A stretch of DNA of 12,895 nt, taken from JBBAGE01 sp041655055. Its GTDB lineage: Bacteria; Pseudomonadota; Alphaproteobacteria; Rhodobacterales; Rhodobacteraceae. The translations under genes and the position numbers were made by a program. The stretch covers positions 1 to 12,895 of the forward strand of contig JBBAGE010000060.1 of NCBI GenBank assembly GCA_041655055.1, read 5' to 3'. The notes under the pieces were generated by a model. The model ran no database searches. It saw only the letters and a list, made by a program, of their open reading frames with translations, and had not been told where the DNA came from. How positions within the stretch are numbered: position 1 is the first letter of the stretch; each line of letters begins with the position of its first letter. Below, in pieces: positions 5,809-12,490 of the stretch.

Positions 5809-7351
5809 GACGATCAGGGCGGGATGGATTATCGGGATCGTGCTTGGCATGCCTTTGGCCGCCGGCGCGCAGGATGGCCCGCTTTCGGTGATCGACTGGC
5901 TTTCGGACAGTATCGCCACGCCGGCTGCCCTGCCGCTCGATGGTCTGCCCCCCTTTTCGGGCGATATCGCCACATCCGCCCTGCCCGAAGCGGTGACCGT
6001 CAGCCCGCTTGATCTGCCCACGCCCGATGCGATCGGGCTGCTGCGCCCGGCGCGGACCGGCCTGCCCGCCGCTCTGTGGGGGCCGTCATCAAGCGCCGAT
6101 ATCGCGCGCCAGATCACGGGGATAAGCGGCGATATGCTGCCTTCGGCGCGCGCGCTTTTTCGCACGATCTTGCTGGCGGAACTGGCGCCGCCCCATGACA
6201 GCACGCCGGGATCGGCGCTGTTTCTGGCGCGGGTCGATGCGCTGCTGGCGCTTGGCCTGCTTGAAGATGCCGATGCGCTGATCGAGCGCCTGCCCGCCCC
6301 CGCGCCCGAAGTGTTTCGCCGCCAATTCGACAGCCGCCTGCTGCTGGGTTCCGAGGATGCGGCCTGCGCCCGGCTGCGCGCCATGCCCGATCTTTCGCCC
6401 ACATTTCCGACGCGGATTTTCTGTCTTGCGCGTTCGGGCGATTGGGCAGCGGCGGCGGTCACGCTGGAAATCGCCACCGCGCTTGGCATGTTTACCGAAA
6501 GCGAGGATGATCTGCTCGCGCGTTTCCTGCATCCCGAATTTGCCGAGCAAAGCGCCGCCCTGCCGCCGCCTGCGCAACCCAGCCCGCTGATGTTCCGGAT
6601 TTATGAGGCCATCGGCGAGCCCCTGCCCACAGCAACCCTACCGCTGGCCTTTGCCCAGGCCGATCTGCGCGCCAATATCGGCTGGAAGGCCCAGATCGAG
6701 GCCGCAGAACGGCTGGTGCGCGCAGGAACATTGCCGCCCGAGCGGCTGCATGCGCTTTATACCCAGCGCCGGCCGGCCGCATCGGGCGGGATCTGGGATC
6801 GGGTGGCCGCGCTGCAACGCATCGACGCAGCCCTTGCTGCGGGCGATCGGGCGGCGATTGAGGCGGCGCTGCCTGCGGCCTGGCGCGATATGGCGGGCGC
6901 CGGGCTGGATCATGCCTTTGCCGCGCTTTATGGCGAACGGCTGGCCCGGATGGAGCTGCCTGATGATACTGGCGCGCTGGCGTTTCGCATCGGGCTGTTG
7001 TCGCCCGCTTATGAAACGCTTGCCAAAGCGCGCCAGCCCGCATCGCCCGAAGAAACCTTTCTGATCGGCCTTGCGCGGGGGAATCTGGCCGATATCACGC
7101 CGCCTAACGCGGTGGCCGCCGCCATTGCCGAAGGGTTTACTGCCCCCGCGCCCTCTGATCGACTGGCCGCGCCACTGGCCGAGGGCCGCCTGGGCGAGGT
7201 GATCTTGCGCGCGCTGGAGCTGCTGGAAAGCGGCGCGCAGGGCAATCTCGATGATCTGGCCGAAAGCTATGCTGTGTTTCGCGCCGTGGGGCTTGAGGAT
7301 ATGGCCCGCCGGTCGGCGCTGGAACTGCTGCTGCTTGAGCGGCGCGGATGA
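5798..7351 (+). CDS. Secreted helical-repeat protein of unknown function
   Basis: I cannot assign a function. The 517-residue precursor starts with a signal peptide whose likely cleavage follows AAGA (about residue 24, before QDG), so it is probably periplasmic. After a Pro/Leu-rich N-terminal part (about 25-95), the rest is rich in Ala and Leu and reads as successive short amphipathic helices; examples are VDALLALGLLEDADALIERL and CLARSGDWAAAAVTLE. This is the look of a TPR-like or other alpha solenoid. Only two cysteines are seen, and there is no catalytic motif. Ala-rich relatives in this family are, as I recall, often labelled 'antifreeze glycopeptide' proteins, which I regard as a composition artefact. 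ATG 5798 overlaps the upstream stop. The gene's own stop overlaps the xerD start as ATGA, so it belongs to one translationally coupled chain. Confidence 0.8.
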   Translation: MLIKTIRAGWIIGIVLGMPLAAGAQDGPLSVIDWLSDSIATPAALPLDGLPPFSGDIATSALPEAVTVSPLDLPTPDAIGLLRPARTGLPAALWGPSSSADIARQITGISGDMLPSARALFRTILLAELAPPHDSTPGSALFLARVDALLALGLLEDADALIERLPAPAPEVFRRQFDSRLLLGSEDAACARLRAMPDLSPTFPTRIFCLARSGDWAAAAVTLEIATALGMFTESEDDLLARFLHPEFAEQSAALPPPAQPSPLMFRIYEAIGEPLPTATLPLAFAQADLRANIGWKAQIEAAERLVRAGTLPPERLHALYTQRRPAASGGIWDRVAALQRIDAALAAGDRAAIEAALPAAWRDMAGAGLDHAFAALYGERLARMELPDDTGALAFRIGLLSPAYETLAKARQPASPEETFLIGLARGNLADITPPNAVAAAIAEGFTAPAPSDRLAAPLAEGRLGEVILRALELLESGAQGNLDDLAESYAVFRAVGLEDMARRSALELLLLERRG

Positions 7352-8280
7352 ACGCGCCTGCCGATAACGCCCGCTGGATTTCGGCCTTTCTGGCGGCGCA
7401 GGCGGCCGATCTGGGGGCGGCCACCAATACTTTGGCCGCCTATGGCCGGGATCTGGGTATTTTCACCGATTGGCTGGGCGGGCGCAGTCTGGCCGATGTC
7501 ACCCGCGCCGATATCGAAGCCTGGCTGATTGAGGCCGAGGCCGAGGGGCTGGCCAGTGCGACACGGTCCCGGCGGCTGGCCACGGTCCGCCAGCTTTACC
7601 GTTTCGCCTTCGAAGAAGGCCTGCGCCCCGACAACCCCGCCATTCAAATCAAAGGGCCGGGGCGCAAGCGCCGCCTGCCCGCCACGCTTGACGAAGCGCA
7701 GGTCGATGCCTTGCTCGATGCCGCGCGCCATATCGGGCGCAATCCGCAAGAACGGCTGCGCAATATCTGCCTGATGGAACTGCTTTATGCCACGGGCCTG
7801 CGGGTCAGCGAATTGGTCAGCCTGCCGGTTGCCGCCGCGCGCGGCGATCCGCGCATGTTTCTGGTGCGCGGCAAGGGCGGCAAGGAACGTATGGTGCCCT
7901 TGTCCCCACCCGCGCGCGTGGCCTTGGCCGAATGGCTGGCCGCGCGTGATACGGCCGAGGAAACGGGCCGCGCCAATGGCGCTGCGCCTTCGGCCTTTCT
8001 GTTTCCCGCGCGTGGCAAACTGGGCCATCTGTCACGGGTGCGGGTGCATGGGCTGCTAAAAGATCTGGCGGCGGCGGCGGGGATCGCACCGGACGCCGTG
8101 TCGCCCCATACGCTGCGCCATGCCTTTGCCACGCATCTGCTGGCCGGCGGCGCCGATTTACGCGCGATCCAGGCCCTGCTTGGCCATGCCGATCTAAGCA
8201 CGACCGAGATTTATACCCATGTTCTCGATGCAAGGCTGCGCGATCTGGTGAATACGCATCATCCGTTGATGCATGAATGA
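7348..8280 (+). CDS. xerD: Tyrosine recombinase, XerD type
   Basis: Resolves chromosome dimers at dif together with its partner recombinase, in the FtsK-linked system. The 310-residue protein has an N-terminal SAM-like core-binding domain (about 5-95) and a C-terminal catalytic domain. All active-site residues are visible: Arg152 (TGLRVSEL), Lys176 (VRGKGGKE), His254 and Arg257 (SPHTLRHAF), His280 (LLGHADL) and the nucleophile Tyr289 (TTEIYTHV). Length and motifs fit chromosomal XerC/XerD rather than a phage integrase, and no att-like repeat or phage gene is nearby. The XerD rather than XerC label rests on the usual position next to aroK in this family and is less certain than the family call. 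The start codon overlaps the upstream stop by 4 bases. Confidence 0.92.
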   Translation: MNAPADNARWISAFLAAQAADLGAATNTLAAYGRDLGIFTDWLGGRSLADVTRADIEAWLIEAEAEGLASATRSRRLATVRQLYRFAFEEGLRPDNPAIQIKGPGRKRRLPATLDEAQVDALLDAARHIGRNPQERLRNICLMELLYATGLRVSELVSLPVAAARGDPRMFLVRGKGGKERMVPLSPPARVALAEWLAARDTAEETGRANGAAPSAFLFPARGKLGHLSRVRVHGLLKDLAAAAGIAPDAVSPHTLRHAFATHLLAGGADLRAIQALLGHADLSTTEIYTHVLDARLRDLVNTHHPLMHE

Positions 8281-8298
8281 AACATGCTGTGCCCCATC

Positions 8299-9810
8299 CT
8301 AACGCCCGCGAAACAGCGAACCCAGCACCCCGCGCACCAGCCGTTTTCCCGTCGTGCCGCGCAATTCGCGGATCAGCGCGGTTTTCATCGCGTCGGTGAT
8401 CGTGTCATCCGCGCGCTTGCGGCTGCGCGGCCCTTCATAGCGGCGGGCGGTGCGATATTCGCGGGTCTCGTCGGCAAGGGCTGTGTCTGCCTCGGCCTCT
8501 TGCGCGGCCATCTGGCTGCGCCGGGCCAGCCGCTCAAAGGCGCTGTCACGGTCCAGAAGCGTTTCATATTTCCCCGCGATCGGTGATGCGGCAATCACGG
8601 CGGCGCGCGCCTCGGCGCTGATCACGCCCAGTTTCGACGAAGGCGGCCGGATCAACGTGCGTTCGGCCATGCCCGGAATGCCCTTGTCGATCAAAAGCGA
8701 TGTCACCGCCTCGCCGGTTCCTACATCGCGGATGGCCTCTTCGATCGTAAAGCGGGGATTTTCGCGATAGGTCTGGGCCGCCTGCCGCAAGGCGCGCTGA
8801 TCCATCCCGGTAAAGGCGCGCAATGCATGCTGGATGCGGTTGCCCAACTGCCCGAGCACGGTCGCGGGCAGATCCTGGGGGTTTTGCGTGACGAAATAGA
8901 TCCCCACCCCCTTGGAGCGGATTAATCGCGCGACCTGTTCGATCTTGCGCAACAATGCGCGCGGCGCGTCTTGGAAAAGCAAATGTGCCTCGTCAAAGAA
9001 AAACACCAGTCTAGGGCGGTCGGGATTGCCGACTTCGGGCAGTTCTTCGAACAATTCCGACAAAAGCCACAGCAGAAACGTCGCATAAAGTCGGGGCGAC
9101 GCCATCAGCCGATCCGCCGCCAGAATCGAAATCCGCCCGCGCCCATCGGGATCGGTGCGGATGATATCGGCCAGTTCCAGCGCCGGTTCGCCAAAAAGCT
9201 GCGCGCCGCCCTGATTTTCCAGCACCAGCAACGCGCGCTGGATCGCGCCCACCGATGCGCCGGAAATATTGCCGTAACGCAGGCTCAGATCCGCCGCATT
9301 CTGCCCGACCCACAGCAGCAATGCCCGCAAATCATTAAGATCAAGCAGCGGCAGCCCTTCGTCATCGGCCAGCCGGAATGCGATGTTAAGCACCCCTTCC
9401 TGCGCCTCGCTCAGATCCATCAACCGGCTCAGCAGCAGCGGCCCCATATCGGCCAGCGTGGTGCGAATCGGATGGCCTTGCTGCCCGAAAATATCCCAAA
9501 AGGTGACGGGAAAGGCCGCGTATTGGTAATCCGTCAGCCTGATTTTCGCCGCGCGTGCCTGAAAGGCTGCGTGGGTGCCCGCCACCTCGGAGCCTGCCTG
9601 CGCAAGCCCGGCCAGATCTCCCTTTACATCGGCCAGAAACACCGGCACGCCGGCTTTGGAAAACCCTTCGGCCAGAATTTGCAGGGTCACGGTCTTGCCC
9701 GTTCCGGTTGCACCGGCGATCAGCCCGTGACGATTGCCATAGCGCAACAACAGCTCTTGCGCCTGCGCATGTTCCACCCCGCCGCCGCCCACGAATATTG
9801 CCTCTGACAC
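8299..9810 (-). CDS. HerA-like P-loop ATPase (DUF853 / helicase HerA-like family)
   Basis: A 503-residue cytoplasmic ATPase of the HerA/FtsK superfamily. Walker A GATGTGKT is at residues 33-40, followed by a FLADVKGDLAGL segment typical of this family. Walker B VFFFDEAHLLF has its acidic pair at Asp273-Glu274, and a Q-rich sensor region FVTQNPQDLP follows. The C-terminal quarter is charged and probably partly coiled (about 430-480). Archaeal HerA acts with the NurA nuclease in end resection; no nurA is seen here, and the role of the bacterial DUF853 branch is unclear. I chose GTG 9810 because AGGGGG lies 6 bases upstream and the conserved IFVGGGG follows at once. GTG 9888 is an in-frame alternative that adds 26 unconserved residues. 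The stop lies 18 bases from the convergent xerD stop, with no evident terminator between. Confidence 0.85.
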   Translation of the reverse strand: MSEAIFVGGGGVEHAQAQELLLRYGNRHGLIAGATGTGKTVTLQILAEGFSKAGVPVFLADVKGDLAGLAQAGSEVAGTHAAFQARAAKIRLTDYQYAAFPVTFWDIFGQQGHPIRTTLADMGPLLLSRLMDLSEAQEGVLNIAFRLADDEGLPLLDLNDLRALLLWVGQNAADLSLRYGNISGASVGAIQRALLVLENQGGAQLFGEPALELADIIRTDPDGRGRISILAADRLMASPRLYATFLLWLLSELFEELPEVGNPDRPRLVFFFDEAHLLFQDAPRALLRKIEQVARLIRSKGVGIYFVTQNPQDLPATVLGQLGNRIQHALRAFTGMDQRALRQAAQTYRENPRFTIEEAIRDVGTGEAVTSLLIDKGIPGMAERTLIRPPSSKLGVISAEARAAVIAASPIAGKYETLLDRDSAFERLARRSQMAAQEAEADTALADETREYRTARRYEGPRSRKRADDTITDAMKTALIRELRGTTGKRLVRGVLGSLFRGR

Positions 9811-9816
9811 GACCGG

Positions 9817-9822
9817 CCCCCT
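9817..9822 (-). promoter_or_regulatory. Ribosome binding site that sets the HerA-like ATPase start
   Basis: AGGGGG on the - strand, 6 bases before the GTG at 9810. This favours that start over the longer in-frame GTG at 9888. Confidence 0.6.
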
Positions 9823-9897
9823 GCCCGTTTGATCCGGGTTCACAATACAAACTTCGCCCCGCACCGCCAGCCAGACCATGCCACTCACGCGGGAATT

Positions 9898-9908
9898 TTT
9901 ACGGTAAA
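9898..9908. promoter_or_regulatory. Small palindrome upstream of the HerA-like gene
   Basis: TTTAC-G-GTAAA is a perfect 5+1+5 dyad in an AT-rich patch 88 bases upstream of the ATPase start and 19 bases left of the rightward promoter at 9927. It could be an operator for either direction. I recognise no regulator for it. Confidence 0.2.
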
Positions 9909-9926
9909 CAGATCGTGTAATTTTTG

Positions 9927-9955
9927 TTGACGGGTTTCGCGATTGCCCCTAGCGT
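9927..9955 (+). promoter_or_regulatory. Promoter of the candidate small RNA
   Basis: TTGACG (9927-9932) and TAGCGT (9950-9955) stand 17 bases apart. The -35 matches consensus at five of six positions; the -10 is poorer but shares its TAG start with two other putative promoters here. TATAAC at 9962-9967 is an alternative -10 but lacks a partner -35. Transcription would begin at about 9961. Confidence 0.55.
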
Positions 9956-9960
9956 CAGGG

Positions 9961-10045
9961 ATATAACAAGATCGGCCAGTGTCCGACAGGGAATGTTCCA
10001 AGTAACATCTTTGGAAAAAGGGCCATTTTCGGCCCTTTTTCTTTT
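9961..10045 (+). ncRNA. Candidate small RNA of about 85 nt
   Basis: The segment is bounded by a promoter and a strong intrinsic terminator, with no convincing reading frame between. Before the terminator it can form TCGG/CCGA (9972-9975 with 9983-9986). It can also form either TTCCAA/TTGGAA (9996-10001 with 10011-10016) or the competing ATGTT/AACAT (9993-9997 with 10004-10008). The nearest + strand gene upstream, xerD, ends 1.6 kb away, and the IalB-family gene downstream has its own promoter, so the terminator serves no visible coding gene. I do not recognise it as 6S RNA, SRP RNA, tmRNA, a tRNA or a SAM riboswitch. An attenuated leader of the downstream gene is the main alternative. Confidence 0.5.
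10015..10045 (+). terminator. Intrinsic terminator of the candidate small RNA
   Basis: AAAAAGGGCC and GGCCCTTTTT form a 10-bp stem around the 6-base loop ATTTTC, followed by CTTTTC. It is a textbook intrinsic terminator on the + strand. The matching A run makes it potentially bidirectional. Confidence 0.85.
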
Positions 10046-10072
10046 CGGCGCGCCATGGTCCGCCGATTCCCC

Positions 10073-10101
10073 CTGACACCGCGCCAGCCCCGTGCTAGAC
10101 C
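10073..10101 (+). promoter_or_regulatory. Promoter of the IalB-family gene
   Basis: CTGACA (10073-10078) and TAGACC (10096-10101) lie 17 bases apart, the -10 within GTGCTAGACC. Transcription would start near 10108, about 28 bases before the start codon. It lies downstream of the terminator at 10015-10045, so the gene can be transcribed independently. Confidence 0.55.
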
Positions 10102-10135
10102 AAGGGCGAATGTGATGCCAACAAACAGGACGATC

Positions 10136-10768
10136 ATGAAATATCTCAGCTCTGCCGCAGCGGCCATTGCCCTTATTGTCGCAATCAGCCCCGCCGCCTT
10201 TGCCCAGGATGCCGTCACCCCCGAACCCGAGGTTGAAACCGACGGCGCCGAGCCAACCCCCGATCTGGGGCTGTCGCTCGGCGAAGATGTGAATGGCGAA
10301 GATGCCATCGGCAGCACCTACCGGGCGGCAGAACATGGCGATTGGGAAATGCGCTGCATCCGCACCCCCGAAGGGGAACCCGATCCCTGCAATCTCTATC
10401 AATTGCTTAGCGATGCCGAAGGCAATGACGTGGCCGAAATCTCGCTCTTTCCGCTGCCCGATGGCGGTCAGGCGGTGGCCGGCGCCACGATCGTCACCCC
10501 CCTCGAAACCCTGCTGACCGAGCAGGTGACCATCGCCGTCGATAGCGCCAACGCGAAACGCTATCCCTTTACCTTCTGCGCGCCGATCGGCTGTTTTTCC
10601 CGCGTCGGGCTGACCGAAAGCGACGTGGCCGCCTTCAAGGCCGGCCGCGCGGCGACACTCAGCATCGTGCCCTTTGGCGCGCCCGATCAACGGGTCACGC
10701 TGGATATTTCGCTGACCGGCTTTACCGCAGGATATGACGCCGTTGCCGCGGCCAATGCCGCGCAATAA
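10136..10768 (+). CDS. IalB-family periplasmic protein (invasion-associated locus B)
   Basis: A 210-residue secreted protein with a signal peptide cleaved probably after AAFA (residue 23). A short acidic, Pro-rich spacer follows (25-55), then an IalB domain (about 65-200). The domain is recognised by GDWEMRC, the spaced pair Cys74/Cys85, the second pair Cys148/Cys153 in PFTFCAPIGC, and a C-terminal beta-rich part with FKAGRAATLSIVPF. The pairs probably form disulfides. IalB is named for a Bartonella erythrocyte-invasion factor, but the family is widespread in free-living alphaproteobacteria, where its role is unknown; the name should not be read as virulence here. ATG 10136 follows AGGA by 5 bases; ATG 10115 would place seven extra residues before the signal peptide. 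It stands alone, between its own promoter and terminator. Confidence 0.85.
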   Translation: MKYLSSAAAAIALIVAISPAAFAQDAVTPEPEVETDGAEPTPDLGLSLGEDVNGEDAIGSTYRAAEHGDWEMRCIRTPEGEPDPCNLYQLLSDAEGNDVAEISLFPLPDGGQAVAGATIVTPLETLLTEQVTIAVDSANAKRYPFTFCAPIGCFSRVGLTESDVAAFKAGRAATLSIVPFGAPDQRVTLDISLTGFTAGYDAVAAANAAQ

Positions 10769-10800
10769 GCACAGCATCCGCGCCGCCAAAGAAACCTGCA

Positions 10801-10827
10801 AATGCCGCCCCGGGGGCGGCATTTTCC
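10801..10827 (+). terminator. Intrinsic terminator of the IalB-family gene
   Basis: AATGCCGCC and GGCGGCATT form a 9-bp stem (extendable by one C-G pair) around CCGGG, followed by TTCCTTT. It lies 32 bases after the stop codon. Confidence 0.85.
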
Positions 10828-10831
10828 TTTG

Positions 10832-10944
10832 GATCACGTCAGAGCCGCAAAATATCTCGCACCTTGAACGATGCCAGATAGCACCCGGCTGCCCGGCCAA
10901 TCGGGCGCAAATATCACCCTCGTTTCGCCGCCAAAAAAACCAGC
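10832..10944. other. Spacer between two terminators, no gene seen
   Basis: About 110 bases between the terminator of the IalB-family gene and that of the ketosynthase operon. I find no reading frame with a ribosome site, and no convincing promoter on either strand. The only structure is a small GCCCG/CGGGC hairpin (10891-10895 with 10902-10906). Confidence 0.5.
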
Positions 10945-10970
10945 AAAAGCCGCCCTTGGGGCGGCTTTTT
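10945..10970. terminator. Bidirectional intrinsic terminator at the end of the ketosynthase operon
   Basis: AAAAGCCGCCC and GGGCGGCTTTT form an 11-bp stem around TTG. The + strand is followed by TCCTTTT. On the - strand, the relevant one for the ketosynthase gene that stops at 10984, the stem ends in CUUUUGC and a longer T run follows about 6 bases later. It can serve both directions. Confidence 0.8.
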
Positions 10971-10983
10971 CCTTTTGGTTAAC

Positions 10984-12195
10984 TCAGGCCACGCGGCGCA
11001 GCGCCAGAACCGCGTTCATGCCCCCAAAGGCAAAGGCATTGCTCAGCACCACATCCACCTGCGCTTCGCGCGCGGTATTGGGCACCACATCGAGCGCGCA
11101 TTCCGGGTCGGGTTCCTCATAACCGATGGTCGGCGCAATCACCCCGTCGCGCAGCGCCATGATACAGGCCAGCAATTCCACCGCCCCGGTGCCGCCGATC
11201 ACATGGCCATGCATGGATTTCGTCGATGACATCATCAACCGGTCCGCATGGGTGCCGAACACATCGGCAACGGCCGCGCATTCGGTTTTGTCATTCGCCG
11301 CCGTGCCGGTGCCATGGGCGTTGATATAGCCCACATCGGTCACATTGACCCCGGCATCGCGGATCGCGCCCGCAATCGCGCGCGATGCCCCCTGCCGTGA
11401 TGGCATGACGATATCGGCCGCATCCGAGGTCATGGCAAAGCCCACCACTTCGGCCAGAATCTCGGCCCCGCGCGCGCGGGCGTGGTCATATTCCTCGAAC
11501 ACGAAAACGGCCGCACCTTCGCCTTGCACCATGCCGTTGCGGGTCAGCGAAAATGGCCGGCAAGCGTCTTTTGACATCACCCGCAGCCCTTCCCAGGCCT
11601 TGATGCCGCCAAAACACAGCATGCTTTCCGATCCGCCGGTGACCATGACATCCGACATGCCCCAGCGGATCATGTTGAATGCCTGCCCCATGGCGTGGTT
11701 GGAACTGGCGCAGGCCGTGGCGACACTGAACGACGGGCCGCGCAACCCCCATTCCATGCTCACGTGGCTTGCGGCGGCATTGTTCATCAGCTTGGGCACG
11801 ACAAAGGGATGAACGCGGTTCTTGCCCTCTTCATAGACGGCGCGGTAATTTTCATCGCTGGTGGTGATCCCGCCGCCCGCAGTGCCCAGCACGACGCCCG
11901 ACGTGTCCCCCAGAACCCCGTTGAAATCCAGCCCCGCCTGCTCGATCGCCTGGCGCGCCGCGATCAGGGTGAACTGCGTGAACCGATCATAAAGCGCGAT
12001 CTGCTGGCGGTTGAAATGCGCCTCGGGGGCCCAGTCTCGCACCTGCCCGCCGATGCGGATCGACAGGCGTTCCACATCGCGAAACACCAGATTGGAAATG
12101 CCGCTGCGCCCTTCGCGCATGGCCTCTAACGTCGAACTGACATCCTGTCCAAGCGCATTGATCGTGCCGGCGCCGGTAATGACCACCCTCCTCAT
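10984..12195 (-). CDS. Beta-ketoacyl-ACP synthase, FabF/NodE-like
   Basis: Condenses malonyl-ACP with an acyl-ACP in fatty acid elongation. The 403-residue thiolase-fold protein has the full Cys-His-His triad: Cys162 in ATACASSNH, His294 in NAHGTGT and His331 in MHGHVIGGTGA. Lys326 of STKS and the C-terminal NAFAFGGMN loop are also present; the usual FabF loop reads GFGG, so the Ala is a small change near the substrate gate. It is probably not the housekeeping FabF, because it sits behind a dedicated carrier protein and an LpxD-type gene rather than with fabD, fabG and acpP. Its ATG overlaps the carrier protein stop as ATGA. Codons 2-3 read AGGAGG, a Shine-Dalgarno sequence just inside the gene. 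I leave the symbol blank because a paralogue is likely. Confidence 0.88.
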   Translation of the reverse strand: MRRVVITGAGTINALGQDVSSTLEAMREGRSGISNLVFRDVERLSIRIGGQVRDWAPEAHFNRQQIALYDRFTQFTLIAARQAIEQAGLDFNGVLGDTSGVVLGTAGGGITTSDENYRAVYEEGKNRVHPFVVPKLMNNAAASHVSMEWGLRGPSFSVATACASSNHAMGQAFNMIRWGMSDVMVTGGSESMLCFGGIKAWEGLRVMSKDACRPFSLTRNGMVQGEGAAVFVFEEYDHARARGAEILAEVVGFAMTSDAADIVMPSRQGASRAIAGAIRDAGVNVTDVGYINAHGTGTAANDKTECAAVADVFGTHADRLMMSSTKSMHGHVIGGTGAVELLACIMALRDGVIAPTIGYEEPDPECALDVVPNTAREAQVDVVLSNAFAFGGMNAVLALRRVA

Positions 12196-12458
12196 GAGGC
12201 TTGTTCTGCCACCAGCTTTTCAACCGCGGCCACGATCGCCGCCACGGATGAGATATCGAATGCGCTGGCCGCAGGATCGTTGGCGTTGAAAGGCACATCG
12301 ATATCAAAGGCTTCCTCGATGGCAAAGATGCTCTCGACCAGCCCGAGGCTGTCGATCCCGAGCGCCTCAAGCGTCTGATCCATCGAAATATCGGATACGT
12401 CCAGAACGGCCTGTTCGGCGATGATTTCAAATATCCGATCTTTTACTTGCGTCGCCAT
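12192..12458 (-). CDS. Acyl carrier protein, specialised type
   Basis: An 88-residue carrier protein. The phosphopantetheine site is Ser37 in LGIDSLGLVE, followed by an acidic recognition helix (ESIFAIEEAF). It differs from housekeeping AcpP (about 78 residues, DSLDTVE) in its DSLGLVE site, FDIDVPF segment and longer Ala-rich C-terminal part. In these it is more like the special-purpose carriers NodF and AcpXL, which hold unusual acyl chains. An AGGAGG ribosome site lies 10 bases upstream. The upstream LpxD-type gene ends 32 bases before, and the ketosynthase start overlaps this stop, which places all three in one operon. The likely role is to carry the acyl chain made by the ketosynthase to the LpxD-type transferase. 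Confidence 0.88.
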   Translation of the reverse strand: MATQVKDRIFEIIAEQAVLDVSDISMDQTLEALGIDSLGLVESIFAIEEAFDIDVPFNANDPAASAFDISSVAAIVAAVEKLVAEQAS

Positions 12459-12490
12459 GGACGGCTGGCCTCCTGCTTGGTAGTGCTGAC

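Noticed and set aside
5758..6489. A 243-codon - strand open frame opposite the secreted protein
   Set aside because: It is Ser/Arg/Ala rich with no motif. The + strand frame has a signal peptide and is coupled at both ends.
5798..7351. Naming the secreted protein an antifreeze glycopeptide protein
   Set aside because: The label would rest only on Ala richness; the Ala-Ala-Thr repeats of true antifreeze glycoproteins are absent.
7348..8280. The tyrosine recombinase as a phage or island integrase
   Set aside because: Size and motifs fit chromosomal XerC/XerD, it sits inside a housekeeping operon, and no tRNA, att repeat or phage gene is nearby.
9993..10076. A 27-codon frame inside the candidate small RNA, possibly a leader peptide
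   Set aside because: The AGGG before its ATG is only 1-2 bases away, too close to work, and the frame runs straight through the terminator. No run of regulatory codons is present.
9899..10900. A 333-codon - strand open frame opposite the IalB-family gene
   Set aside because: It crosses two terminators and two promoters and shows no domain, and the opposite strand carries a signal peptide and conserved cysteines.
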